A stretch of DNA of 64,000 bases from JAFGRU01 sp963665915 (GTDB taxonomy: Bacteria > Desulfobacterota > Desulfuromonadia > Desulfuromonadales > JAAYDE01), in contig CAXXSG010000013.1 of NCBI GenBank assembly GCA_963665915.2, forward strand, positions 372,001 to 436,000, in the 5' to 3' direction. This document shows, in pieces, positions 1 through 7,793 of the stretch. The notes beneath the pieces are model-generated. The model was not told where the DNA came from. It ran no database searches and was given only the letters and a program-made list of their open reading frames with translations. The position numbers and the translations under genes were made by a program. Each line of letters starts with the position of its first letter. The first letter of the stretch is position 1.

Positions 1-63
1 GATGATAGCCCCGACGGCAATGATGCCCCAACGTCCCGCAAAGATGTTTTTCAACCCTTTCAC
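1..63 (-). CDS. YedE-type selenium transporter, N-terminal fragment cut by window edge
   Basis: Only the first 21 codons lie in the window. They begin at a GTG (63-61) preceded at good spacing by GGAGG. The start reads VKGLKNIFAGRWGIIAVGAI, which resembles the beginning of YedE/YeeE-family membrane proteins that are found beside selD and yedF in selenium-using bacteria and are thought to import a selenium compound. The gene is read leftwards out of the window, in the same direction as selD. The assignment rests on 21 residues plus the selD neighbour, so the family is likely but not certain. Confidence 0.6.
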   Translation of the reverse strand, partial: MKGLKNIFAGRWGIIAVGAII

Positions 64-295
64 AAAGCCCTCCTCACTTTTTTATTCCAGCAACAAATCA
101 TGGCCAGAAATGGCCGCATAAAATCCATGAAATTGCAGGTTCCGGGTGAATGTCCTGTCTGAAGGGAATGGTCCCGATAAGGGGGTGGGGCCCCGGATAA
201 ACCGGTTCCCGAGGGAAACTTTTTGAATGGCTTCTGGGAAAAGGAGAGTTTCAGTGATGAACGGATCAATTCAGCCTCATTGTCAGTCACGTCGC

Positions 296-396
296 GAGGT
301 CCGCGGCATGACCCTCATGAGGCTAAGGGGTATGCGGCGGAGAGACGGCGGAACGGTGCTTGCTGGAGAACCGCACGGGCTCCCTGCCAGCACCTC
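296..396 (-). ncRNA. Structured leader RNA upstream of the YedE-type gene
   Basis: Read on the minus strand, this 101-nt block is closed by GAGGT (396-392) with ACCTC (300-296). Inside are a helix GTGCT/AGCAC capped by GGAG/CTCC, and a helix CCGC-GCAT/ATGC-GCGG with one mismatch, itself containing the perfect palindrome CCTCATGAGG. The fold is that of a three-way junction. It lies downstream of a consensus promoter (476-504) and about 230 nt before the transporter start, so it would be transcribed as a 5' leader. I do not recognise a known riboswitch family; a selenium-related regulatory role is inference. Confidence 0.4.
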
Positions 397-475
397 AAAT
401 TAACGGTATAAAAGATGGATAAAAGTAAACCATTGATATCGCACTCGTTTTCAAAAGAGAAATTTTGGGCGCCTC

Positions 476-504
476 TTTATATAAAATCCATAAAGGATTG
501 TCAA
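476..504 (-). promoter_or_regulatory. Sigma-70 promoter for the YedE-type gene
   Basis: On the minus strand TTGACA (504-499) and TATAAA (481-476) are separated by exactly 17 bases, a near-consensus housekeeping promoter. It lies between the selD stop and the structured block, so the transporter gene has its own transcript with a leader of about 400 nt. Confidence 0.7.
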
Positions 505-619
505 CAACTCCGGGGAAGGATTGGTAGGACGCGGGTTCTTTGCGAGGGTTGTACGCACAAAGGTTTCCGGGTAGCTTTCGGGAGTTTAAAAAATTTCGGT
601 GAGGTTAATTTCAAATGAT

Positions 620-1663
620 TCATCGGATACGGATGCGCGCCGCCGGATTTTCCTCCACTTTGCCTACGATGAACGCCCCGGCACCGGCCTGCTGAAGTTT
701 TTCCGTCAGTTCCGCCAGTTTTTCCGGTGCAATCGACATCAGCAGTCCGCCGGAAGTCTGGGGATCGAAGAGGATATCGCGAATCTCGGGTTTCAGTTTT
801 TCCGCACCGTCAACCTGGGGGAGATAGAACAGACGGTTGCGGTGGCTTCCTCCCGGAACCATTCCCATTGCCGCCATTTCCAGGGTATGGGGATAGGTCG
901 GAGGATTTTCTCCGTCGAGAATGAAACCAACACCGCTTGCCTCGGCCATCTCCAGGGAATGACCGATGAGACCAAAACCGGTGATGTCGGTGCAGGAATG
1001 GACGCCGACTTCGAGCATGACCCGGGCGGCTGCGCCATTGAGCGAGGCCATTCCCCGAAGGGCATCGTCAATATCTTTTTCGGTCAGAATCTCCCCTTTG
1101 AGAGCGGTGGTCAGGATTCCGGTACCGAGAGGTTTGGTGAGTACCAGGGTGTCCCCCGGCCGGGCGCCGACTGAGGTTACTATCCGTTCCGGGTGGACGG
1201 TTCCAGTGACGGCCAGCCCGTATTTGGGCTCTTCGTCCTCAATGGAATGGCCTCCGACGATTACCGCCCCGGCCTCTGTTACTTTCTCTGCGCCTCCCAG
1301 AAGAATGGCGGCAAGAATCTCGTTATCCAGGGAACATGAGGGGAAGGAGACCAGGTTGAGGGCGGTGAGCGGTTTCGCACCCATGGTGTAGATGTCGGAG
1401 AGGGCGTTGGCTGCAGCGATCTGGCCAAAAAGAAAGGGATCGTCCACCACCGGGGTAAAGAAATCCACCGACTGCACGAGGGCGCATTCCTCCGTAAGGC
1501 GGTAGATTCCCGCGTCGGCAAAAGGTATCCCTTGGGACAGGAGGTTGGGATCCTTGGATTTTGGCAGATGGCGCAGAACCTGCGCCAGGGTCTCCGGACC
1601 CAGTTTGGCGGCTCAGCCGGCGCTTTTGGCGAGCTGGGTCAGGCGTTTTTTATCCTGATTCAT
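620..1663 (-). CDS. selD: Selenide, water dikinase (selenophosphate synthetase), selenocysteine-containing
   Basis: Makes selenophosphate from selenide and ATP, the selenium donor for selenocysteine and selenouridine. The longest stop-free frame starts at 1477, but translation back to the ATG at 1663 gives the SelD N-terminus with a single in-frame UGA at codon 17 (1615-1613): K-S-A-G-[UGA]-A-A-K-L-G-P. E. coli SelD has its catalytic Cys at position 17 and Lys at 20; here Lys20 is kept and the UGA replaces Cys17. Reading UGA as Sec gives 347 residues, the normal family length. A ribosome site (AAGGA) precedes the ATG. The C-terminal ATP-binding AIRS-like domain is intact (DITGFGLIGH, DPQTSGGLL). 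The gene is likely the first of a selenium locus with the YedE-type gene downstream. Confidence 0.95.
1583..1610 (-). promoter_or_regulatory. Candidate bacterial SECIS hairpin
   Basis: Directly after the UGA at 1615-1613, the mRNA folds as CGCCA - AACT bulge - GGGTC - CGGA loop - GACCC - TGGCG, a ten-pair hairpin. The loop begins 16 nt after the UGA and carries two G residues. Bacterial SECIS elements sit in this window and present a G in the apical loop to SelB. Position and shape fit, but binding is not shown. Confidence 0.65.
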
Positions 1664-1836
1664 CGTTATCCTTGCTGTTGGCTGGAAGTGATTTGCCTTT
1701 TTACGGCACTTTCCCGAAAATAAGTAAAAAAACAATTCGAGGGAAAAGTAACCTTGGCATTCTGTTGTCTAAATCAATAGAAAATTATTGTCAATATAAA
1801 AAATTAGGAATTTTTTAAAGTATTTCTGACAGTTTC

Positions 1837-2127
1837 TCACCACCTCACTGCTGTCTCACAGATTGACCAATAAAATAGAACCTCTTCCGCAGAATCTGTG
1901 GGTAGAGAGCGGTAAATGTCATAACCACAAGGGCCGGCTTCATAGGCAAAGCGAAGTTCCGTCCCATTGCTCTGCAGCTTACGAATCACTTTATGCAACG
2001 CTTCAAGATCGCCGCCGATCGTGCCATAGAAATGAACGTCTCCGTGGCCGCCGGCATCCGCAAGGGCAACACCAATGGTCGCTTTATGAACGTCAAGTCC
2101 AACAAATGTGATATTCTTCTTCAGGGA
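1837..2127 (-). pseudogene. IS110-family transposase, N-terminal remnant
   Basis: The stretch 2124-1909 encodes about 70 residues typical of the start of the IS110 DEDD transposase domain, including FVGLDVHKATIGVAL with the first catalytic Asp, and RFAYEAGPCGYDIYR. After that the frame loses similarity, and no C-terminal half follows. Its 5' side runs straight into the left end of RAYT element 1, so the natural start codon is gone. It is a dead fragment. A separate IS110 C-terminal remnant is found at 16225-16405. Confidence 0.75.
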
Positions 2128-2890
2128 AATAAGGCAAAATAAGGGGACAACATACCTAAATTTGGATTGACGCGCTAATTTGCTTTTAATAAAATCTGCA
2201 ACATGCCTCGTATTGCTCGCATTATTGCCCCCCATACTCCTCACCATGTCACCCAGCGTGGCAATCGACGGATGGAGACCTTCTTCTGTGACGAGGATTA
2301 CCGAACATACCTCTCACTTATGTCCACATGGTGCCGAAAATTCAAGGTTGCCATTTGGGCCTATTGCCTGATGCCGAACCATGTCCATCTGATAGCCGTT
2401 CCGGAGACCGAAGACGGTTTAAGGAGGGCCATCGGGGAAGCTCATCGGCGTTATTCGCTCATGATCAACCAACGACAGAAGTGGACCGGGCATCTTTGGC
2501 AGGGCCGTTTTTCCTCTTTTCCGATGGATGAAAACTATCTTTTTGCTGCGGTCCAATACGTTGAAATGAATCCGGTACGGGCAAAGCTGGCAGCCGATCC
2601 TTTTTTATGGGACTGGAGTAGTGCACGGGCTCATTTGGATGGCAGAGACGATGAACTCGTGACGGTTTCTGCGTTGTTGGAGATGGTAGGTGATTGGGGC
2701 CTGTTTCTCGGTCACCCGAACCAGGGAGACGCCGAAAAAATTCGCAGCCACGAGCGAACAGGAGGGGCCTTGGGAAACGAGGCGTTTCTGGATTCGCTGG
2801 AGGCCAAGCTTATGCGGGCAGTTAAGCCTCGAAAACCTGGCCGAAAACGAAGACCAAAGGATGAAAAATAGGTATGGTGTCCACATTTTT
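2122..2890 (+). mobile_element. RAYT transposase element, copy 1
   Basis: A unit running from TTCAGGGAAATAAGG plus GGGGACAACATACC on the left to AGGTATGGTGTCC on the right, enclosing one RAYT-type transposase gene. The two ends are inverted versions of each other and belong to the palindrome family dispersed over 2-21 kb. Copy 2 (9841-10600) matches it almost base for base, including the left flank. Outer boundaries are approximate. Confidence 0.7.
2203..2871 (+). CDS. REP-associated tyrosine transposase (RAYT), copy 1
   Basis: A 222-residue single-strand DNA transposase of the Y1/HUH superfamily (IS200-like, TnpA-REP). The HUH metal motif is H60-V-H62 in CLMPNHVHLI, and the catalytic tyrosine is probably Y119 in QYVEMNPVRA. 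The start TPHHVTQRGNRR is typical of the family. The tail is basic (KPRKPGRKRRPKDEK), suited to DNA binding. No strong ribosome site precedes the ATG. RAYTs act on REP palindromes, and this gene is bracketed by and surrounded by such palindromes. It looks intact. It differs from copy 2 by a handful of residues, implying recent duplication or gene conversion. Confidence 0.9.
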   Translation: MPRIARIIAPHTPHHVTQRGNRRMETFFCDEDYRTYLSLMSTWCRKFKVAIWAYCLMPNHVHLIAVPETEDGLRRAIGEAHRRYSLMINQRQKWTGHLWQGRFSSFPMDENYLFAAVQYVEMNPVRAKLAADPFLWDWSSARAHLDGRDDELVTVSALLEMVGDWGLFLGHPNQGDAEKIRSHERTGGALGNEAFLDSLEAKLMRAVKPRKPGRKRRPKDEK

Positions 2891-2959
2891 CTAAGGCTGA
2901 AAAATTTAACACGTACGTTTGGCTTCTTAATAAACAAAATCACAGAGCCTCATGAAAAA

Positions 2960-3307
2960 TGTCTGGGTGTTCGAAGAACAGACTCGCGTGGTTACAAAAA
3001 CAGAAGAGCAGAGCTTAAAAGGGTGGAGACCGCTTATCAGAAGGCGCTGGCGAAGAAAGGGCCAGGAAACAGGTTTTTTGTGGTTCATGATCCGGTTATG
3101 GCGCAGATAGTTGTGCGGGCTGTTTTTGGGGATGAGGCGGATATGGATGAGGCGTCGTTCATGGAGGAGGCTGCGGTCTGCCGTCATCGGTACTTTGAGG
3201 ATATGAGCTATAATATGAAGTGGCAGCATCTTGAGTGCGACAATGATTTTGTGAATTTTGCTATGGCCTGCAGACTGTGTTGTAAGCGGCACGAGATTGA
3301 AATTTGA
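2960..3307 (+). pseudogene. Unrecognised coding remnant
   Basis: The frame from about 2960 to the stop at 3307 encodes some 110 residues with natural-looking composition (for example ELKRVETAYQKALAKK, FFVVHDPVMAQIVVRAVFGDEADMDEASFMEE and a Cys-rich end MACRLCCKRHEIEI). The open frame continues upstream only as an out-of-frame shadow of the RAYT gene, and no start codon with a ribosome site is visible. It is probably the 3' part of a gene cut by the RAYT element. I do not recognise the family. Confidence 0.35.
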
Positions 3308-3318
3308 GCCGTTCAGAA

Positions 3319-3380
3319 TTCCGGGGACAGTAAACCGAATTAACCATCGATTTTTGAATTAAGTATACTGTCCCAGGAAT
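3319..3380. repeat. REP-like palindrome pair
   Basis: TTCCGGGGACAGTAAACC on the left is answered by AAGTATACTGTCCCAGGAA on the right, about 25 bases apart, forming an imperfect hairpin with an AT-rich middle. It belongs to the family whose core is GGTATACTGTCCCC. Confidence 0.7.
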
Positions 3381-3393
3381 TTCCTCGCCGGAA

Positions 3394-3521
3394 TTTCCTT
3401 AAGCCTCGAAAACCTGGCCGGAAACGAAGACCAAAGGATGAAAAATAGGTATGATGTCCCCCTATTGCACGGAAACGAAGACCAAAGGATGAAAAATAGG
3501 TATGATGTCCCCCTATTGCAC
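3394..3521 (+). repeat. RAYT 3'-end remnant with a 51-bp tandem duplication
   Basis: The last ~15 codons of a RAYT gene (KPRKPGRKRRPKDEK and stop) plus the right-end palindrome GGTATGATGTCCCCC are present at 3402-3470. The last 51 bases are repeated exactly at 3471-3521. The second copy stops ten bases before the stop codon of the RND pump gene on the other strand. Confidence 0.85.
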
Positions 3522-3530
3522 AGAACTCCG

Positions 3531-6500
3531 CTAAGAGCAATTAATGGACGAAAAGTGCTTCATTTTTTCCTTAACATTGCCTGACTTCTCGTCAGCGAGC
3601 GCCTGCTCCTTCTGAAGCCGCCTGGCTACTGAACCGGGCAGGCCGGTCCCCCTTGAAAGCAGGCTGTAGGCAACCGGTACGACAAACAGGGTAAAAAGAG
3701 TTGCCGATAAAACACCGGAAAGAACAACAATACCAATTACCATCCGGGTTTCCGCCCCGGCACCCGAAGAAAGGATCAACGGGATCGTTCCTGCCGCAGT
3801 GGTGATACCGGTCATGACGATTGGGCGCAGCCGCACTACCGAGGCTTTCAGGAGAGCATGATAGAAAGAGAGTCGCCGCTCCCGAAGCTGGTTGGCGAAC
3901 TCGACTATCAATATGCCGTTTTTCGCGGCCAGACCGATCAGCATAACCAGTCCGATCTGGCTGTAGAGATTTAAGGTGCTGTCGCTAAAGTAAAGCCCCA
4001 GCAGCCCACCGGCAATCGCCAATGGCACCGTGAGTATAATAACAAGGGGATCAATATAGCTCTCGAACTGAGCTGCCAGCACGAGAAACACTACAAGAAG
4101 CCCCAGTAGAAAAACAAAGGTAATAGACTGAGCCGATTTTTTAAAATCCTGAGACTGACCCTTGTAGTCGATGATAACCTTTCCCGGCAAATGCTCTTTG
4201 ACGAGATTCTCCATGTACGCAAGCGCGTCGCCTAATGCCAGTCCGTCGGCAAGATTTGCTTCCAGGGTTATAGCGCGGACGCGATTATACCTGTTCAGCT
4301 CATTTGAATCGGCAAATTCTTCCAAAGTAACAAGATTAGACAGCGGAATCAGGTCGTTGCTGCGTGACGACCGCACATAGATGTTCTGTAAATCGGTCGG
4401 AGTACGCTGCGCATCGCGCTCACCTTCGAGTATCACATCATATTCTTCACCTTCATCGAGATAGGTTGTCACCCGTCGGGAGCCGAGCATCGTTTCCAGG
4501 GTCCGGCCTATATTGCCTATGGTTACCCCCAGTTCAGCAGAACGGTCATAATCAATATTCACCTGCAGCTGGGGTTTTGTCTCCTTGTAATCCCAATCAA
4601 GACCAACCAGGCCCGGATTATCAGCTTCGATCTTTTCCAGGAGAATATCCCGCCACTTTGCCAATTCTTGATAGGTACCGCCCCCAATGACAAACTGCAG
4701 CGGTTTTTGGATGGAAGCTCCGAAGCCCTGGCGCATCACCGGAAAGGCCCGCACCCCAGGGAGCCCTGAGAGTTTGCCACGCACTTCATCCATTATGGTC
4801 CAGGCCGACCGCCTCTGGTTATAGTCGTTAAGCAGGAAAATCACTATTCCGGAGTTGAAATTTGCAAAATTCGAGAATGTTCGGGGAGTACGGACCAGCA
4901 ATCGGGTCGCTTCATTGCTGTCGATAAACGTCATGAGACGCCGCTCGATTTCGGTCATGTATTCTTCCATGTATTCATAGGTCGCACCTTCCGGTCCGTT
5001 CACCAGAACAAAAAAAGCCCCGCGATCTTCTTTTGGTGCGTACTCGGTTGGTATCTGCTGATACAGCCACGCCCCACTGCCAAGCAGCGCCACATAAATC
5101 ACGATAACCAGGACCGGTCGCTTTAAGACAGTTTTAAGCAGACGACGATACCTTTTCCTGATACCCCTGTAAAAGCGGTCGATAAGCCGATTACTCTGGC
5201 GGTCACCTCCTCTTTGTTTCAGAATTTTTGACGCCATCATCGGTGACAGGGTAAGGGCAACAAGGCTTGAGAATGCTACAGCCGCAGCCATTGTCAAGGC
5301 AAACTCCGAAAAGAGGCGCCCGACATCTCCCTGCAGAAAAGAAATCGGTACAAACACCGAGATCAGCACCAGCGAGGTTGCGATGACCGCAAAACCGACC
5401 TGACGGGTGCCTCTGAAGGCAGCCACCAGGGGCGATTCACCTTTTTCATCTATGCGCCGATGGATATTTTCCAGGACTACAATGGCGTCGTCCACGATTA
5501 GCCCTATTGCTAGAACCAGTGCCAGTAAGGTAAGGAGATTAACTGAAAAATTGAGGGCATACAGGACAATAAACGTGGCAATAATAGATATGGGAACGGT
5601 TACCGCAGGTATGAAAGTGGCCCGGACGCTGCCAAGAAAAAGAAAAATGACCAGAACGACCAAGACAATGGCAATCAGCAGAGTTTTATACACCTCATTG
5701 ATTGCAGCTTCGACAAAAACTGAAGTGTCATAACTCTGCTTGATTTCCATGCCTTCAGGCAGATTCAGGCTGAGGCGAAGCACCTCCGCCTTGGCACTGC
5801 GGGCCACATCAATGGTGTTGGCAGTCGATTGTTTGATGATGCCCAAACCAACCATGGGTACCGTGTTGCCTCTATAAAAGCCGCGGTCTTCTTCCGTACC
5901 CCGCTCAACGCGGGCGATATCTTCCAGGCGAACGAGATAGCCATCTTCTCCACGCGACAGGACCAGTTTTCTAAAATCTTCCGCCGTCCGAAAGGTGCGT
6001 TTTACACGCACGGTAAATGAGCGTTCATCGGATTGGATGCTTCCGGCCGGAAGTTCCAGGTTTTCAGCACGCAGTGCTTCCTCTACGTCATTGACCGTAA
6101 GACTTCTTGCCGCCATGGCCTGGCGATCAATCCATATCCTCATTGCAAAGATCTTCGCGCCACTAATTCTGACCCGTGAAACGCCACTTAACACAGAGAA
6201 ATAATCAACCAGGTATCGCTCGGCATAATCTGTCAGTTCCGGTACGGTCATACGATCACTGACCAGATTCACCCACATGATAACGTCATCGTTCGAATCA
6301 ATCTTCTCTATTTCAGGCGGGTCCGCCTCATCCGGCAGGTCGTCCAGGATACCTGAGACTCGGTCTCGGATGTCATTTGCAGCTCCGTCAATATCCCGGT
6401 CGGTTATAAATTCGACGGTTACTACAGAACGGCCATCTTCACTGGTCGATTCGATGAATTTAATGCCTTCGATACCAGCGATTCGCTCTTCGATGAGTTG

Positions 6501-6692
6501 GGTAATCCGTGTTTCAACCACATTTGCCGACGCACCGGGATAAATGGTATCAATAGTGACAACCGGTGGATCAATGTTCGGGTACTCGCGTAAAGGCAGC
6601 CTGTTGAAGGCTACAAGACCGAAGACCATCAGCAGTAGCGAAATCACCGAGGCAAAGACTGGCCGCTTGACTGAGATGTCGGAAAGTATCAT
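3531..6692 (-). CDS. RND-family efflux permease (AcrB/MexF type)
   Basis: A 1053-residue inner-membrane proton/drug antiporter, the pump of a tripartite efflux system. The start MILSDISVKRPVFASVIS and the two sets of transmembrane helices are typical. The proton-relay Asp pair is in GLIVDDAIVVLENI, and the conserved Lys of the second repeat is in GLAAKNGILIVEF. Its start overlaps the adaptor gene by four bases (ATGA), so the two are translationally coupled. The last residues (SSINCS) and the stop lie at the boundary with the RAYT remnant at 3521, so the natural C-terminus may have been altered. Substrates cannot be told from sequence. Confidence 0.93.
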   Translation of the reverse strand: MILSDISVKRPVFASVISLLLMVFGLVAFNRLPLREYPNIDPPVVTIDTIYPGASANVVETRITQLIEERIAGIEGIKFIESTSEDGRSVVTVEFITDRDIDGAANDIRDRVSGILDDLPDEADPPEIEKIDSNDDVIMWVNLVSDRMTVPELTDYAERYLVDYFSVLSGVSRVRISGAKIFAMRIWIDRQAMAARSLTVNDVEEALRAENLELPAGSIQSDERSFTVRVKRTFRTAEDFRKLVLSRGEDGYLVRLEDIARVERGTEEDRGFYRGNTVPMVGLGIIKQSTANTIDVARSAKAEVLRLSLNLPEGMEIKQSYDTSVFVEAAINEVYKTLLIAIVLVVLVIFLFLGSVRATFIPAVTVPISIIATFIVLYALNFSVNLLTLLALVLAIGLIVDDAIVVLENIHRRIDEKGESPLVAAFRGTRQVGFAVIATSLVLISVFVPISFLQGDVGRLFSEFALTMAAAVAFSSLVALTLSPMMASKILKQRGGDRQSNRLIDRFYRGIRKRYRRLLKTVLKRPVLVIVIYVALLGSGAWLYQQIPTEYAPKEDRGAFFVLVNGPEGATYEYMEEYMTEIERRLMTFIDSNEATRLLVRTPRTFSNFANFNSGIVIFLLNDYNQRRSAWTIMDEVRGKLSGLPGVRAFPVMRQGFGASIQKPLQFVIGGGTYQELAKWRDILLEKIEADNPGLVGLDWDYKETKPQLQVNIDYDRSAELGVTIGNIGRTLETMLGSRRVTTYLDEGEEYDVILEGERDAQRTPTDLQNIYVRSSRSNDLIPLSNLVTLEEFADSNELNRYNRVRAITLEANLADGLALGDALAYMENLVKEHLPGKVIIDYKGQSQDFKKSAQSITFVFLLGLLVVFLVLAAQFESYIDPLVIILTVPLAIAGGLLGLYFSDSTLNLYSQIGLVMLIGLAAKNGILIVEFANQLRERRLSFYHALLKASVVRLRPIVMTGITTAAGTIPLILSSGAGAETRMVIGIVVLSGVLSATLFTLFVVPVAYSLLSRGTGLPGSVARRLQKEQALADEKSGNVKEKMKHFSSINCS

Positions 6693-7792
6693 TGGGTCAA
6701 ACCCCCTCCACCATGGTCCAACAACTGTTTGAGGGATTCGTCTCCCGTAGCCACCGCGATAATCTCTACCTCCTGACCCGGTCGTGTGCGGAGGTTACCA
6801 TGAATAACGACATATTCGCCAACGGCAAGGCCACTCACTATTTCAACTTCACCGGGGCGACGGCCACCGATCACCACCTCTCTCTTCATGGCAACCGGAG
6901 GTTTTGCTGCTTTATCCACAACCAGCACATGATTTACCTGACCTGACGGAATCAGCGCTTCCTCTGGTATCATAACTGCGTCGCGTGGATTCTTGAGCAA
7001 ATCAACGCTCATCAGCAAGCCGGTTTTTAATAGACGATCCGGATTAGGCAGAAGGGCTCTAACAATAATAGACCGTGTCGTCCGATCAATTCGGCTGCTA
7101 ATACCTGTAACCTCGCCCTGAAATGTTCGTTCGCCATAGGACGGTGTCCTGGCGATTACAGGCAGACCCGTTCTCAGCGTCGCCAGATGAATTGCCGGCA
7201 CCGTAAAATCAAGCTTCATAGTGCTGTCTTCATCGAGTGTCGTGATAAGATCCCCAGGCTCAATGAGGGCACCGACACTAATATTTCGCAGGCCAACCAC
7301 TCCCGAAAATGGCGCAACAATCAAACGGTCCCGGAGCCGGGATTCGATAGCCCGAGAACGTGCCTGAGCGGTGTCATACTCCCGCCGACGCTGTTCGAGC
7401 AGCGACCTGGAGGCTGCGCCCCTTTCGACGAGCGGCCTTACTCTTTCATACTGTTTTTTTGCTTCGTCCAGGGTCGACTTTTCTTCCTCCAGTAATGCTT
7501 GCTCTTCCTCATTCGTCATTTCAACCAATATATCACCTGCTTTTACCCGCTGGCCGTCTTCGAAATGGATCGCGGTTACCTTATCCGTTACGGTCGCGGT
7601 GAGATCGACTGTTTCTTTGGCTCGCAATGTACCAAGAGCTTCCACACGATTGACGAAACGATCCACCTTCGCTGCTTTGACAATCACAGGGACCGGTTGC
7701 TGGCCCCATACTGTGGAAAACGAAAAAATAAGAGCAAGGCAAATGCTTGTAAAAATTAAGTAATGCTGAAAAAAAGAACGAGCAGTCATCAT
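6689..7792 (-). CDS. RND efflux periplasmic adaptor (membrane fusion protein)
   Basis: A 367-residue adaptor linking the RND pump to its outer-membrane channel. It has an N-terminal signal segment (residues ~8-30, ending FSTVWGQQ), a biotinyl-lipoyl-like half (ALGTLRAKETVDLTATV ... VKAGDILVEM), a coiled-coil hairpin rich in Glu/Arg (residues ~95-155), then LIVAPFSGVVGLRNISVG and a beta-barrel domain. It sits between the channel gene, which ends two bases upstream, and the pump gene, which it overlaps by four bases. It is the middle gene of a three-gene operon. Confidence 0.93.
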   Translation of the reverse strand: MMTARSFFQHYLIFTSICLALIFSFSTVWGQQPVPVIVKAAKVDRFVNRVEALGTLRAKETVDLTATVTDKVTAIHFEDGQRVKAGDILVEMTNEEEQALLEEEKSTLDEAKKQYERVRPLVERGAASRSLLEQRRREYDTAQARSRAIESRLRDRLIVAPFSGVVGLRNISVGALIEPGDLITTLDEDSTMKLDFTVPAIHLATLRTGLPVIARTPSYGERTFQGEVTGISSRIDRTTRSIIVRALLPNPDRLLKTGLLMSVDLLKNPRDAVMIPEEALIPSGQVNHVLVVDKAAKPPVAMKREVVIGGRRPGEVEIVSGLAVGEYVVIHGNLRTRPGQEVEIIAVATGDESLKQLLDHGGGGLTQ

Positions 7793-7793
7793 T

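Noticed and set aside
60..290. 76-codon open frame over the yedE leader
   Set aside because: It overlaps the GTG start of the transporter gene in another frame, has no ribosome site and has unnatural composition.
296..396. Block considered as tRNA-Sec (selC) or SRP RNA because of the selD neighbour and its ~100-nt length
   Set aside because: No UCA anticodon in a proper loop, no T-arm GTTCGA and no CCA-side acceptor pair; the SRP consensus GGTCAGG...GGAAGCAG is also absent.
620..1477. selD taken as starting at the ATG-like start at 1477
   Set aside because: It would lack the first 62 residues, including Lys20 and the catalytic position; reading through the UGA at 1613-1615 restores the full normal N-terminus.
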